From assembly GCA_019925095.2 (NCBI GenBank), contig CM034388.1, positions 27,720,934 to 27,784,933 of the forward strand: a stretch of 64,000 bases of DNA, written 5' to 3'. The translations under genes and the position numbers were made by a program. Positions 29,902 through 41,231 of the stretch are shown here, one piece after another (position 1 is the stretch's first letter; every line of letters starts with the position of its first letter). Source of the stretch: Dendrolimus kikuchii. Its lineage: Eukaryota; Arthropoda; Insecta; Lepidoptera; Lasiocampidae. The notes below the pieces were generated by a model that made no database searches, had not been told where the DNA came from, and was given only the letters and a program-made list of their open reading frames with translations.

Positions 29902-30402
29902 TTTTTCAACACACTTGCTCATAAAGTGGCTCTATGGTCACCGCAATTAGGCACAGAATGACACCCATTATCAAACTGTGAGTAAAAAACATTATAACTC
30001 ACTAGTGAGTTATAGATTTTTTTTTTAATTTTATTGGTTGAGTTGTTTTGTTCTTAAAAAAGTTTTTATTCAAAAAAAAAAGATCGTGTTCTATAGAACA
30101 AATAAATTAATGTTCCTATTGCTTGCTCATTTCATGCAACTTCTTATTTAAATAGATAATTTTAACTCATACGTGTTTAATAAATAAAACTTTCACTCAT
30201 ATATAACTTTTTTTATCTACTAAATAAAATGAGTTTTTGTTGTTATTTTATTCACAAGTGTGTTGAAAAACGTCGTATGATACACGTGTGTATTGATGAT
30301 TACCGTCCTCGGCTCTCTTAAGACCCTCGCCTACGGCTCGAGTCTCAATGGCGCCTCGGCGGTAATCACCAATGTTACACACTAGTACCATAATGTACTA
30401 TT
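29902..30402 (+). repeat. Sat-E unit 3 (solitary)
   Basis: Inner part 29902-30270 with the same inverted ends, intact central palindrome ATAACTCACTAGTGAGTTAT, and tail to CCATAATGTACTA at 30402. ATAATGTACT also precedes it, as it does unit 2. It has landed at the CTAG end of a Hel-F element. Confidence 0.8.
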
Positions 30403-30854
30403 ATCGTGGTCGCCCGTGTTCGAAATTCGACCATAATAATTAATGTCAAAGACTATACTTCTATAATCACAGATTTCGCCAAGGCTACACTGTTAATTTG
30501 GCTTTAACAATAAACAAAAGAGTATATGTACGCGTGTGTGTGTGTCAAAAATATGGTAGTGTGTGTAAGGTTTTTTTTTGTTGATTTAATATATTTTTTA
30601 TGCATGATTTAAAAAAAAGTAGCACTTTGCACTCCGTCTCTATATAAACCATAACCGTTTTATTAATAAACATGGAGTAAACCTAGATCGACTTTACTTC
30701 TAGTATTATCTCAGTAGCAACCAACATCAGTATTAATATGTAAAACTGTATAAGAGTGTTATAGTATATAGTATCTATAAGAAGATATTGTGTTGTATTG
30801 TTTAAATAAAATAAAAGATTTATAAGGCACCAAATTAAATATTATATAGAGATA

Positions 30855-30980
30855 GGTTAAGTAATTTTATATTGCGATGCTATGAAAGGCCAGCTAAGTA
30901 ATAAGTTCTCGGCTATATTGAATAAGACCTATGTATTACACTTAGTTCGCAATAAAAATGATTTGATTTGATTTGATTGA
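30855..30980 (+). repeat. LINE or SINE 3' tail with (GATTT)n
   Basis: Ends CAATAAAAATGATTTGATTT repeated three times, the kind of tail left by CR1/Jockey elements. It lies in the Hel-F insertion. Confidence 0.4.
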
Positions 30981-31149
30981 TAAGACAACAATATTTCTTG
31001 TAAATCAAAAGTGAAAAATAAAAAACCTTAATTTTAAAACATAAAATAAACATTTTCTACAACATCAATATGTTGTGGAAAATATTTATGTTATAATTTT
31101 TAGTTACTATTAGTGTCTTTTTTGTTATAAATAATAAATATAAATAATC

Positions 31150-31220
31150 GGCAGACAAACACACATATTGTATATCCCCAAATTAAGCAAGTTACGCCTG
31201 TGTTATGGGTAACATGAAAT
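31150..31220 (-). repeat. SINE family K fragment
   Basis: Reverse of the K 3' part: AAATTAAGCAAGTTACGCCT and GTGTTATGGGTAAC. Confidence 0.5.
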
Positions 31221-31389
31221 GTGACTGAAGTGTGCGAAATTTCATACTCCTCCGTCCGCGCAATTTTCGTAAAAAGGGGACAAAGTTTTTGCTTCACGTA
31301 TTAATATATTGATAGATTGTCGCAAATTTTTCGGTATTCTATAGGATACATTTCGGCGAGTGTGCTACGGAATTGCACGAATTAATAAT

Positions 31390-31640
31390 TAATTCTTCCC
31401 TTACTTTTTTACCACCGGACAAGCAGACGTACGAGCTCACGACATCAATATATGGTAGAAATACCAACAAAGCGGATGAAACGCCATGATTCCACTTTTA
31501 TCATACGTACCGCTAAAGAGGGCTATACCGTGGTCTGTTTTTCCTGAAACATACAATTTGTGTCTTCAAGTCTCGCGTGGACAGGCATATTCTAGGTAAG
31601 CGTGCTCCACCTTAGACTGCATTTTCACCTGTCATCATAT
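31390..31640 (+). pseudogene. LINE 3' coding remnant (CR1/Jockey-like)
   Basis: FPETYNL then a shifted FKSRVDRHILGKRAPP-like reading, the end motif also seen at 42260-42645 (minus) and 34280-34430. Confidence 0.5.
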
Positions 31641-31706
31641 AAAAAATATCTACACATAATTATATTATTAGGTGTTATCCTATTCCAAATTTAATATATT
31701 AAGACT

Positions 31707-31737
31707 TTTTCGAATTTCGACCACGGGTGACCACTAG
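31707..31737 (+). mobile_element. Hel-F 3' end only
   Basis: TCGAATTTCGACCACGGGTG then ACCACTAG. The terminal 30 bp, with the hairpin before CTAG. Confidence 0.6.
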
Positions 31738-31739
31738 GT

Positions 31740-32160
31740 AATATAAAATAATTCAAATAAATGCTATCAAACGTCTCTGAGTACTAAAATTAATTAAGTT
31801 ATGGTTTAAATATAGTTAGTCAAATAGATAATACTAGTTATATATAGTATTAATTAATAACATTACAACAAATCAAATAATATCAAACTAAAACTAACTT
31901 AAAACATATAATTAAATACTAAAAATAAATTAACTTATAAATATAAACTTAAAAATAAACTACAAACTACATAAAAATTAAAACGAAATAAAAAAGGACA
32001 AAACGCCTAAAAATAAGTTAAGACTTTTTTAAAAGGTCTTTAATTATTGATGTCTATTACGATTATGAGTCGGCTCTGATATGCTTCAGTCGTTGTCACT
32101 GTATGAACGTGTTGATAATGTACTAAGGCTTGGGGCGTACTCCTAAAACTTTAATTTTAT
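31740..32160. other. A-rich spacer
   Basis: Very A-rich + strand without frames or known repeats. Confidence 0.4.
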
Positions 32161-32166
32161 TAGATA

Positions 32167-32421
32167 CTAGCTTTTGCCCGCGACTTCGTCTGCGTAGAAC
32201 AGTTAAAAAAAAGTAAGTTAAAAAAACCCCCCGATTTTGAAACATACTTCATTGGTGCTCCGCTCGTATTAGTCTTAGTGTGATGATATATAACCTATAG
32301 CCTTCCTCGATAAATGGGCTATCTAACACTGAAAGAATTTTTCAAATCAGACTCATAGTTCCTGAGATTAGCACGTTCAAACAAACAAACAAACTCTGCA
32401 GCTTTATATATTAGTATAAGG
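32167..32421 (-). mobile_element. Hel-G-type element, common lepidopteran family
   Basis: CTAG at 32167-32170 with GCCCGCGACTTCGTCTGCGT; the body has TTGGTGCTCCGCTCGTATTA, CTTCCTCGATAAATGGGCTA, TTCCTGAGATTAGCACGTTC and a TTTATATATTAGTATAAGG end. The order matches a repeat abundant across Lepidoptera. Confidence 0.65.
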
Positions 32422-32483
32422 TTTATTCAATAGCTTGTTGAAATTATTAATAATTATATAATTGAATTCTTAATATTTTTCTT

Positions 32484-32547
32484 CAATATCTTACATACAT
32501 ACATACATAACTTTACGCCTGTATCCTTGCGGGGTAGGCAATATCTT
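32484..32547 (-). mobile_element. LINE-A, 46-bp insertion
   Basis: Only the last 46 bp of the element (32493-32538), with TATG tail, lies between CAATATCTT repeats at 32484-32492 and 32539-32547. The shortest copy in the window. Confidence 0.85.
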
Positions 32548-32549
32548 CA

Positions 32550-33090
32550 TATAAGTAAAAAAGTTTTTTGATCACTTTCCACTATTACACAAGAAAAGCC
32601 TCTTTTTAAATTAACAAAAAAATGTTCACCTGGAATGTCTATTTTGAGCGATAGTAATTTTAAAAATAATCAGCAGTTTAAACGATATTATTCTTCTTAA
32701 ATTCTTATTCAGATACCATACCACGTAAACGATGCAGACAAACTAAAAATTTGATCAGTTGTATTCCAGAAGTAAGTATAAGCTGAAAAGCTTTAATATC
32801 TTGCAGTAGAACAATGATATTTTCAGTTGAAATAACTTAAACGTTGACTTATGTTTCTTTTTTGAAGCAATGTAGACAGAAGGTTGAACCATGCTTCCAT
32901 TTTAAATGTTCTTTAAAAGATACATTTTGCATTCAAAACGTTTGGAAATAAATAGTCTCGAGCTTTTTACATGGAATAATAAAAGATTGAAGTTTGTTTA
33001 TTTTGTACAGTCGTGCAAGTATTGAGACGCATTTAAGATTATAGTGCAAACAACGAATGGTTCTGTATATAAGTGCATTTTATGATATTT
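32550..33090. other. AT-rich spacer
   Basis: No gene or known repeat seen. Confidence 0.4.
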
Positions 33091-33099
33091 TTTTATATT

Positions 33100-33400
33100 T
33101 TTTTTTTATTGCAATAGGTCAGCAGACAGGCAGATGGCTCACTTGGTGGAAAGTGGTTACCATCGCCTATGGACATTTGCACCACCAAAGGTGCTACAAA
33201 TGCGCTGCTGCTCTCTTAAGGGAGACTGGAACCTGGTCACTAATGCCGGAACAGAACTCAAGATTGTTATGGCGACATACTCTAGCCATCCAGTCGGGCA
33301 AATGCCCTACCGCCTGGCTGTGGGTTGTTTTGTCGCCTCCTACGACTGGCCGCCCGGCCGCAGGAAATTGTATGCTTTCTCCGTTCCTGCACAAATAAAA
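33100..33400 (-). repeat. Rep-B copy with internal deletion
   Basis: Poly(T) start, GGTCAGCAGACAGGCAGATG to CTCCGTTCCTGCACAAATAA. It lacks the GACCAGGGGTGGT block. Confidence 0.8.
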
Positions 33401-33879
33401 TTTAAAAATTAGATACATAAATTACTAAAAATAACTCATACATTTATTTGTCAACATTCGACATAAGCTCCATAAAAGTAATCTCAAAATGTAAGAAACA
33501 GAAACAGCAAGGTATATTGCCGATGCGGCAATTAATCAACGTAGTTTAATAATCCCTTTACTCGCTACTCTCCTAAAGAACTCACGTGGTTCAATGAGGC
33601 TTAGACTTAATAAAAAAAAAAGTACGATTCTGAGAGTTTCTTTGTGTGAATATAAGTTGTTGAAAATTACCGCAGCCGCAATGCGTTGCCCTTAGTAAAT
33701 ATTCAGCGGTACGGCAAAATAAAAATTCGGTTTTCATATTTGAATGATATTCCACTGCGCATGTGAATACACTAGTTAATGATAATTGAGCTGAAAACTG
33801 CGAAGGTAAAATTATGCGTAATAATTATATATGTTAATGTCTTTATAACCTTTGGAAGGAGCACATTTAAACATATTCA

Positions 33880-34070
33880 TGCATACTCAGAAATAAACAC
33901 ACATACACACGTGCACTCACAGACACAAACACATCCACACGTACACACAAAGACACAATCAATCGATTTGTATTATGCGGGAAGGTTCCGTCGTCTAAGA
34001 TAGTATAATCTTTTATTATTATAAAATATATAATATATATACATACACACACACACGCACACACACACAC

Positions 34071-34150
<80 letters not shown>

Positions 34151-34172
34151 ACAGACATATATATATATATAA
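33880..34172. repeat. CA microsatellite with TA tract
   Basis: Nearly pure (CA)n from about 34041 to 34148 with a few GCAC interruptions, followed by (TA)n at 34157-34172. A degenerate CA-rich patch lies at 33895-33960. Long open frames of Cys/Val on the minus strand are artefacts of the repeat. Confidence 0.95.
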
Positions 34173-34279
34173 TAGTATTATAAAAATATTCTATAGATTA
34201 ATCTTTTGTATTTAGTCCTGAAATGTTGAGTACCCTATACTTTTTTTGTAAGTAAGTTATGATTATTATTTAACAAAGA

Positions 34280-34430
34280 TGGGTAAACAAGCAGATGAGC
34301 TACTGACTACCTCCAATTACAGGAGACGAAAACCGTCGTCTGTTTTTCCTGAAAAATACAATCTAGGTGTCAAGTCTCGCGTAAACAGGTATCTTCTAGG
34401 TAAGCGTGCTCTACCTTATTCAATATTTTA
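34280..34430 (+). pseudogene. LINE 3' coding remnant
   Basis: CGTCTGTTTTTCCTGAAAAA then TACAATCTAGGTGTCAAGTC and AGGTAAGCGTGCTCTACCTT, matching 31390-31640 in the same orientation. Confidence 0.5.
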
Positions 34431-34439
34431 AAAAAAATA

Positions 34440-35190
34440 GGTTTTCGTCATAAATGTGTTGCCAGTATGCCAAGTATTTATGAATAGTAGTTGCTCTGCG
34501 CCCAATTTTTTTGAATATGTTCTGCAAATAGATACCAATTGTATGGCATAGATGGGAAATATTGAGCCGGTGGGTGGTGCGTTATTAACGCGATAGGCTG
34601 CGTCCGTCTTGACGTTGTCCGTGGCCTACAAATGCTTATTATGAAAATGCCATGCGTTGCGCGTCCATACTTACACGGCATCCGCTGACTTCTTGAGCTG
34701 CGTTCCAGCGTAAAGAGGTGGTAGGTTTGACGTCAACAAATCTGTCCAATTATACACAGTGCATCGGTATAACGTCAATCCGATGGCGAAAGCGTCTAAC
34801 GTCGATTGATGCTATACCCCGTCCAGGATAACTCGACGCGCAGGGTTACCGACAACCAAAAATATTAACACCTGACGCTAGATTCAAAAACTACTAGATA
34901 ATTCCAACAAAAATTAAGAATAATTTACGAATTGTAATAAACTCTATTTATAACATGATATTAAATTATTTTAATTTGTAGAATTTAATATTATCGTGAA
35001 CGAGGTATAGACACGCCGCTTTCACTTTTTGCGACAGATACAAAATTCTAAATATCCACCGTCAAGGTCTTGATGCGGTGCGGCGCTGGATTTATGCTAA
35101 GTGACTGTATTAATAAAGAGAAAATATGTATGGGATAATTTAGAAGGGAAGTATAGTAGAAAGAGCATGCATGTACCTGGTTGGTGTAAT
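34440..35190. other. unassigned spacer
   Basis: The block 34550-34830 is less AT-rich and has the inverted pair GGTATAAC...GCTATACC, but no coding or family signal was seen. Confidence 0.35.
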
Positions 35191-35199
35191 AATGACACA

Positions 35200-35395
35200 T
35201 ATGAAAAGTATTGATCGTGTACTAGCAGAAGGTGATGTCAGGAGCCTTAAGAACCGACGACCGTGCATGACAAGAGTTATGAATGTCAAAGAAGCAAGTG
35301 AAGTGTGTAAAAATAAGCTTGAATGGCGTTCTGTTGTTCGTGCCTACTCGCAAGGGAACTGGCGTGAAGTTATGTATGTATGTATGAAAAGTATT
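35200..35395 (+). mobile_element. LINE-A, 170-bp insert
   Basis: Insert 35213-35382, from GATCGTGTACTAGCAGAAGG to the TATG tail. TSD TATGAAAAGTATT at 35200-35212 and 35383-35395. One base deleted in CCTACTCGCAAGG shifts the end frame. Confidence 0.9.
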
Positions 35396-35564
35396 ATCGA
35401 TGCAGTGGAATACAGCAGCTCCTCTGCTCGCCTTACTTCACTGGTATTTATAGCGTATTATGTATATTTATTAGGCGGTGCGGGTTATATTATATTTTAT
35501 TTACAGTGATGAGATTAATATATATTCCCCTATAAGTAAAAATAAAAAACCAAAGACATTGAAA

Positions 35565-36400
35565 CTAAAATACATTATGTAGCAGATCACTGTCAACGGG
35601 GAGCGTGCCCAGAAGGCTGGCTGCATTGCCACGCTGTATGGCAATACTTATTTGTTGTGCAAAATATGAGCCAGCCTTCTGATCACGGGTAGTGTCAAAG
35701 AGTTTCTTACATATGTCTTTAAAGAAACTCTTTGCCGACGGACCCCACGGGCCTAATGTTTCAACTCCAAATGGCACAAATATGTAACCCCTTCCTAAGG
35801 CTCCATAATTGCGCCGTTTTACGTCCTCAGCTGAAGCGGCAGCGTTGCCAGCCCCTGACTCGGTCATTGGAAGATGTGACGGGGCCAGTGTGTCAACACA
35901 GATCGCATCCCACACTAGCGGCCGCCCCATCTTCCAAGGGATGAGTGACATTCCGTCCGGTCTCTTGCCATCGTCACGCACCAGGCCATTCGGTTCCAGA
36001 ATGGCCGGGACGCCGACGCTGACAAGAGCTCGGCGAATGATGTCGTTGAGGCTGGCATGACGAGATCTTCTTCCTGCGCTTTATAAACATGACAACACGT
36101 GGTGTCCAAATCGGTCTATCATAACTCCACATTGACAGTGATGTGGTACGCAACATGGTGCCTCCAGGCGTAAACTCGCGGCTAATCGGAATGTAGTGTT
36201 GTCCAGAAGTGTATTATTATAAAATGATGGGTGTGCTTGTAACCACTGTCCAGACTCCCAATTAGCGACGGCTAAGAGGCGGGCGCGCTCTGCTGAACTG
36301 GTACACGTTTGCAGAAGATTATTCCGCGTAAGTTCGCAGAGCGGCCCATCCCAAGCATGCTGTGAAGTAAGGACAGTAGGTACATTGAGACTAATTGTAT
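35565..36400 (-). pseudogene. LINE-H, longest fragment (type 2)
   Basis: Minus-strand modules in order, with shifts: AERARLLAVANWESGQWLQA, a zinc-knuckle-like [127 protein letters not shown] and DSDLLHNVF then stop at 35565. This CxC...H...C plus RPDG plus VWDxTxVDTxAPSH order is the C-terminal region of an invertebrate retroelement polyprotein. The RT domain proper is absent. Confidence 0.8.
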
Positions 36401-36496
36401 TTAAATATGTTTAGCGGCGCAACGCGGAGCGGTGTTAGTTATGTTTTATGAATTTTGCTTAGGCCAATAATTTCGATTGTTTAATTATATATTATA

Positions 36497-36926
36497 TATA
36501 GTCAAGGTGGCGAAGTCCGTCAGTGGTGGAATGCTATACACCTCATTATTTCCGTGTTTGAATAGTTACGACCACAACAATTCAGTAAGTGAAGCTAAGA
36601 CACTGGCCTATATTTAGGGCAACGTATTAGCGTTGCCATACAGCGCGGGAATGCGGCCAGCATTTTGGGAACGCTCCCCACCGAGAGCGATCTGGACTAC
36701 ATCTTTTACTTGTAAATATGTTTATAATAGTATTTAATTCCTAAGTTTTTGTTTGTAGTGTAATTTGTAATTTAAATTAAGTTTTTAATATTCTGTTTAT
36801 TTTTAGTTTTAATTATATTTTTTAAGCTAGTTTTGGAAAATTTACATAATAGTTTAGACACTATTGAATTCGGTCTTCGAATTGTACGAGCTTACCCCAT
36901 TGACGGACTTCCCCACCTTGACTATA
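36497..36926. mobile_element. 430-bp interval with 26-bp terminal inverted repeats
   Basis: 36497-36522 and 36901-36926 are inverted copies (TATAGTCAAGGTGGCGAAGT...) with one mismatch in 26. A LINE-H fragment lies inside. It could be a non-autonomous DNA transposon that captured the fragment or received it later. No clear TSD. Confidence 0.55.
36618..36840 (+). mobile_element. LINE-H 3' end (type 2)
   Basis: AACGTATTAGCGTTGCCATA encodes [19 protein letters not shown] and [10 protein letters not shown] then stop, with the 3' UTR shared with 11873-11935. Confidence 0.7.
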
Positions 36927-36929
36927 ATT

Positions 36930-37690
36930 GGAATGAAATCAATCACACCGACATTTTCCGACCTGTGTCCTCTTAAGGAGGCTCATTGGCCATCGACGTG
37001 TGTCGTCACACGATGGCACTGCAGGGACACCGCCGCTCCCCCCACCACGTACAAGATATTAAGTCGAATATCGCCTACCCGATCGTGCGTGGACAACCGA
37101 CCCGCGCCACAACTGTGTGTGCTAATTTTTAATAATTTAACTGTCCAATTGTGTGTCATAAAAGACTAGTTAATATCGCTATGTGCAACCATCTGATCCT
37201 TGTGTACCGCTGCCGTACGTCTTCAGGCTTGCTAAATTGGAGAAGTGAAGTTTCGGAAGATTAAAGTTAGTGACTTGATTTTCCTTCCCATATCATCAAT
37301 CGGATGCAGCGATTGATCTGGTTGTCCTGACGTCCACTGCTCTTCAGTTATATTATCGGAGACCGCACCAGTCCAGTTGCTGTGACGGAATTATATAAAA
37401 TGAATTGCAATATAAATTTTCGTATACGTTCCATTTGATATTATATAACAAAGTTTAGAAGATATTATAGGTAATTACTTATAATATTCTACAAGTGATA
37501 CCAAATTATGTTTAATTTAAAAAAAAAACAATAATATAACAAAATATTTTTGACAATAAAATTGTACACTAAAGTTTAAGTATTACTACTACTACTCTTT
37601 AAGTAAGTAAGGCTTAGGCAGGAAATGGAATCTTAGTCCATACAGACAATTCTGATGTTTAAGTCTTCATATAGGTAGTGCATTTGAATT
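36930..37690. other. unassigned spacer
   Basis: 36930-37110 is GC-richer (CATCGACGTGTGTCGTCACA) with short frames but no acceptor, donor or family match. The rest is AT-rich. Confidence 0.35.
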
Positions 37691-37694
37691 GTAG

Positions 37695-37865
37695 GCTTAC
37701 AACAACGCCGTTCTTGTGAAAACTCCAAAGGCTACATTTGATTATACAGTGCACATTTCTTACAAAAACACATAATTGTTCATTTTAAACTATATTTACA
37801 CATTTTTAAGAAAATAAAACTGCACAAAACAACGTCCCCCTTCAGTTCCCGCTAAAAACTCCCTG
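37695..37865 (-). repeat. dispersed repeat I, reverse copy
   Basis: TTGTGAAAACTCCAAAGGCT, CACATAATTGTTCATTTTAA and CAGTTCCCGCTAAAAACTCC: the reverse of 6065-6315. Confidence 0.65.
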
Positions 37866-38564
37866 TCACTATTTAAATTCCCCTGTTTTTTTTTTCTTTA
37901 ACACTGGTTTAAAATCCTAACCATAGATAGCCTTATTTAAAGAGGATATACTTTAATAAAATTTTGAAAATGGAACATCCTCCTATTTGTCAGATAACAT
38001 TGTAAGTATGCAACCATTTCCGCAGTACGCCCCCGGTCGATAGCAGATGGCCGTCCCCCGGGACGCTTCATGTGCAACACTTAACACAAAAGTCGACACT
38101 CGAAAGTCTGAAAGCGCGCCAACTAGCTGATTATAATTTAATTTAATAAAAGCTTTTAGTATTTTTTGTGTATAAAAAGAGCCTGATAAAATTTTTGCCG
38201 AGAATTCGAAGCAGATGTGATGCTGTGCAATTTTAATAAAATAATTATAATATTGATTATAAATTAACAATATTTGTAAGTCAATATTAGACAATTCATT
38301 CAATTTGAATGAATCAACCAAAGTCATCCATATAAACATGAGCTTGAATAATTCAATATCGTTGAATATTGGCGTGCCCTTTCAACTCTATATGATTTCA
38401 ACCAAATTATTTCAGTTTGGTTGATTCGTCTACTCTAACATCAGCAGTAGGTTGTCGATTAATAGTCAATTTTCTCATTTTATAGAGTGTGCATAAACAA
38501 ATAACTCTATTTTACTCGTGAAATATTTCCATTAGAAATTATTATATTTTTTAAATTGCTTTTA

Positions 38565-38665
38565 CCAATAAGGCCGCCCATTGTACTATCTTTTAGTATG
38601 TAAGTTTATTGTGTATTTTTTCTCTGTAATGTTGGTGTACAATAAAGAGTGTATTGTATTGTATG
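38565..38665 (+). repeat. LINE 3' UTR, type J
   Basis: ACCAATAAGGCCGCCCATTG and GGTGTACAATAAAGAGTGTA with a (TTGTA)n tail. Confidence 0.65.
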
Positions 38666-38687
38666 ATAAGTAAAAAGTATAAAGTTT

Positions 38688-38786
38688 TTATTCATATTGA
38701 GTTAGAGTAAGTTAGAAGGCTTGTTTAAGAACCATAAAGAAGGCTTCAAACTTACTCTCTATGATATGATAACTCAATATGAATAA
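38688..38786. repeat. foldback repeat
   Basis: Outer arms 38688-38703 and 38771-38786 pair perfectly over 16 bp. Inner arms 38704-38718 and 38744-38758 pair with one mismatch. A 12-nt insertion (38759-38770) separates the two right arms. Confidence 0.8.
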
Positions 38787-38789
38787 GAG

Positions 38790-39170
38790 CGTAAGTATAT
38801 ATATAGGTACATTATGTTTCTGTGACTCTTCTATATTATGAAAGAAATCAAATAGGGGAATCTATGATTTCTATTTTATTTTTATTTATTTCAATTTTAT
38901 TATTAATTTTTTAATAATAAGATAATAATATTCAGTGTATGTAAGTAAGTAAGTAAATACAACGTGGAATCAAGTACTCGTAAAAACTACGAACTTTTAA
39001 TTTTGCGGAATGACAAGAAGAAACTCAACTTATGATCCTAATGTGTAATGTTTATGTTTCTGACTATGGCCAAATGAGTCTTGTTCATAATGTTAAAAAT
39101 AACGCCGTTAATAACATCGGCCCACAAAAAATGAAAGTGGTCCTGTACTTTTGTACTGTACCTGTACAAA
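38790..39170. other. AT-rich spacer with (GTAA)n
   Basis: GTAAGTAAGTAAGTAAAT near 38942; otherwise nothing recognised. Confidence 0.4.
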
Positions 39171-39179
39171 AGTACCTGA

Positions 39180-39505
39180 TACTTTTTTTTTATTTTTTTT
39201 ATTGCATGAGATCAGCAGGCAGGCAGACGACCCACTTGATGGAAAGCGGTTACCATCGCCTATGGACATTTGCAACACCAAGTTGCTGCAAATGCGCTGC
39301 TGCTTTCTTAAGGGAAACTGGAACCTGGTCACTAATGCCGGAACACAACTCAAGGTTGTTATGGCGACATACTTTAGACCAGGGGTGGTAGCCATCCAGT
39401 CGGGCGAATGCCCTACCACCTGGCTGTGGGTTGTTAAGTCGCCTCTTACGACAGGCCGCCCGGCCGCAGGAAATTGTATTCTTTCTCCGTTCCTGCACGG
39501 ATATA
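39180..39505 (-). repeat. Rep-B full-length copy
   Basis: Poly(T), GAGATCAGCAGGCAGGCAGA to CCGTTCCTGCACGGATA. One of the least decayed copies. Confidence 0.85.
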
Positions 39506-39541
39506 TACTGATCAGACCCATATATATTCTTATATACAAAA

Positions 39542-39767
39542 CTAGCTGCGCCCGAATCTTCACCTGCGTGGTTATGGAAAATCGTTATATTTTGGATAAT
39601 TCACACTATATCTTTATAAATTATAGCCTATGTGTTATTCTGATGTGTAAGCTATATTACTGTAAAATTTCATCAAAATCCATTCAGTACTTTTTGCGTG
39701 AAAGAGGAACAAACATGCATCCATACATACATTCTTACAAACTTTCGCGTTTATAATATATATAGGA
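39542..39767 (-). mobile_element. Hel-G-type element, complete
   Basis: CTAG at 39542-39545 (CTAGCTGCGCCCG) and, on the minus strand, A|TCCTATATATATTATAAACG at the other end. The body has TTTTTGCGTGAAAGAGGAAC and CATACATTCTTACAAACTTT. Widespread in Lepidoptera. Confidence 0.7.
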
Positions 39768-40164
39768 TTTAGGATTGTGGGGTAAACTACTCGACCCTGG
39801 ACCAAAAGATCCAGACAACGAAATATATAAGAACAGATGGGTCTGTTTTTAAAAGTACAGGTCACTTTTTATTTATTATGGGCCAGTGTAATTAGCTACA
39901 ATAATAGATACGTTATCTGTCAATGTTTAACGTCATCAACAATTAATAACAGTATCGCATTACATCGCTATGTCTCCGTGAAACGGTGACTACAGCAGGG
40001 ACATAAGAAAATAATGTGAATGACTTTAGCAACTAATGAAAAATTATATAAATAGAAAATCGACTATGTTCAACGCAATCTGAAAAGTGAATGAATGAAT
40101 GAATGAATGAAAACACTTCATAGTTCACCAAAATTAAAACCACGTTCTTAAAAACTAGATACAA

Positions 40165-40270
40165 TAAACGTTGAACAAAAGGCGGCCTTATCCCTTAAAG
40201 CGGTCTCTTCCAGGCTACCTCTTAAACTAAGGAAAATATTAAAACATGACAGTGGCGGTGTAGACAATAA
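40165..40270 (-). repeat. LINE 3' UTR, type J, reverse
   Basis: AAAAGGCGGCCTTATCCCTT, AGCGGTCTCTTCCAGGCTAC and a CAGTGGCGGTGTAG end. Confidence 0.65.
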
Positions 40271-40274
40271 ATAA

Positions 40275-41000
40275 TATAAAATAAGTAATTATTTTATTAT
40301 TATATACTACCTATTATATCCTACCTGGTTGCGCCGAGGAACACCTCCTTGTAAATTCTTCCTCCCCATCCTGGCCATCAAGAAAAGAGTAAACTTTTAA
40401 AAGAAGAATGCGCAGAATAGGAGACATTAGGGGATTGTCACTGCTGTCACCGCACTACATATAAAAATACGTAAAAGATTGTTGGAACATATAATAAAGA
40501 AATAAACTGTTTATAACCACATTTAATTAGAAAAAGCATAATTCTAGTGAGTGTGTGAACCCCCGGGGGACGAGTGCAGTGTGGCGGCGGACTGGTGGCG
40601 AGGTAAGTACTTCCTTGCTTCTTTCTCCACGTCCCTTTGCCTTCTCCCGGCCATCGCATCGCGCCCGCACTACCTATACTATATAAACACAGTACAGATC
40701 ATAATACATACGGAATAAGCAGCACTAGCAGAAAAGTGAAGTTTATTTTATTGTCACAATGGGTGTTTTGAAATAATATACATTTCTCACCCTTGAATAT
40801 TCATGAGGTGACTCGAAGAGCGCAGTTCAGTAGTAAAATTCCCGTGAACAAAAAGTTCAAGCACTTTCAAAATTGCCGACGTCGTGAATTTTAAAATATT
40901 TTTGTTTTTACAACAACAAAACCAACTTCACACTAAAAATCAAAAGATAAACATTTAACCGACTTATTTCTACATCATCTAGAAGTCAAAATTACTATAT
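40275..41000. other. spacer with GC-rich island and donor-like site
   Basis: 40555-40605 is GC-rich (CCCCCGGGGGACGAGTGCAG) and ends GGCGAG|GTAAGTAC, a strong donor. It could be a 5' untranslated exon or the end of an old LTR (AATAAAGAAATAAA lies 70 bp upstream). No coding frame decides. Confidence 0.3.
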
Positions 41001-41004
41001 TATG

Positions 41005-41205
41005 TAATTTTTTTTGATTGCATAAGTTCGGCGGACAGGCAGATGGCCCACTTGAAGGAAAGCGGTTACCATCGCCTATGGACATTTACAACACCAAAGG
41101 TGCTACAAATGCGCTGCTGCTCTCTTAAAGGAGACTGGAACCTGGTCACTAATGCCGGAACACAACTCAAGGTTGTTATGGCGGAATACTCTAGACCCGG
41201 GGTAG
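41005..41205 (-). repeat. Rep-B, 5'-truncated
   Basis: Poly(T), GTTCGGCGGACAGGCAGATG to ACTCTAGACCCGGGGTAGCA. The sense 5' third is missing. The truncation point meets a perfect palindrome. Confidence 0.8.
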
Positions 41206-41231
41206 CATGTTTAAAAAGTTTTTAAACATGC
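41205..41231. repeat. 13-bp perfect palindrome
   Basis: GCATGTTTAAAAA (41205-41217), G, TTTTTAAACATGC (41219-41231). Confidence 0.9.

Larger units (their letters stand above)
30405..31312 (-). mobile_element. Hel-F element split by about 560 bp
   Basis: The part from GTGGTCGCCCGTGTTCGAAA to CTCTATATAAAC (about 30652) and the part 31226-31312 (GTGCGAAATTTCATACTCCT to TTCACGTATTAATATA) match consecutive parts of intact Hel-F. The sequence between them is a later insertion. Confidence 0.65.

Noticed and set aside
33867..34158. Long minus-strand Cys/Val open frames
   Set aside because: They are translations of the CA microsatellite.
40555..40605. GC-rich end with a strong donor, possibly an LTR-PBS junction or first exon
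   Set aside because: No second LTR, primer-binding match or coding frame could be confirmed; noted only as spacer content.
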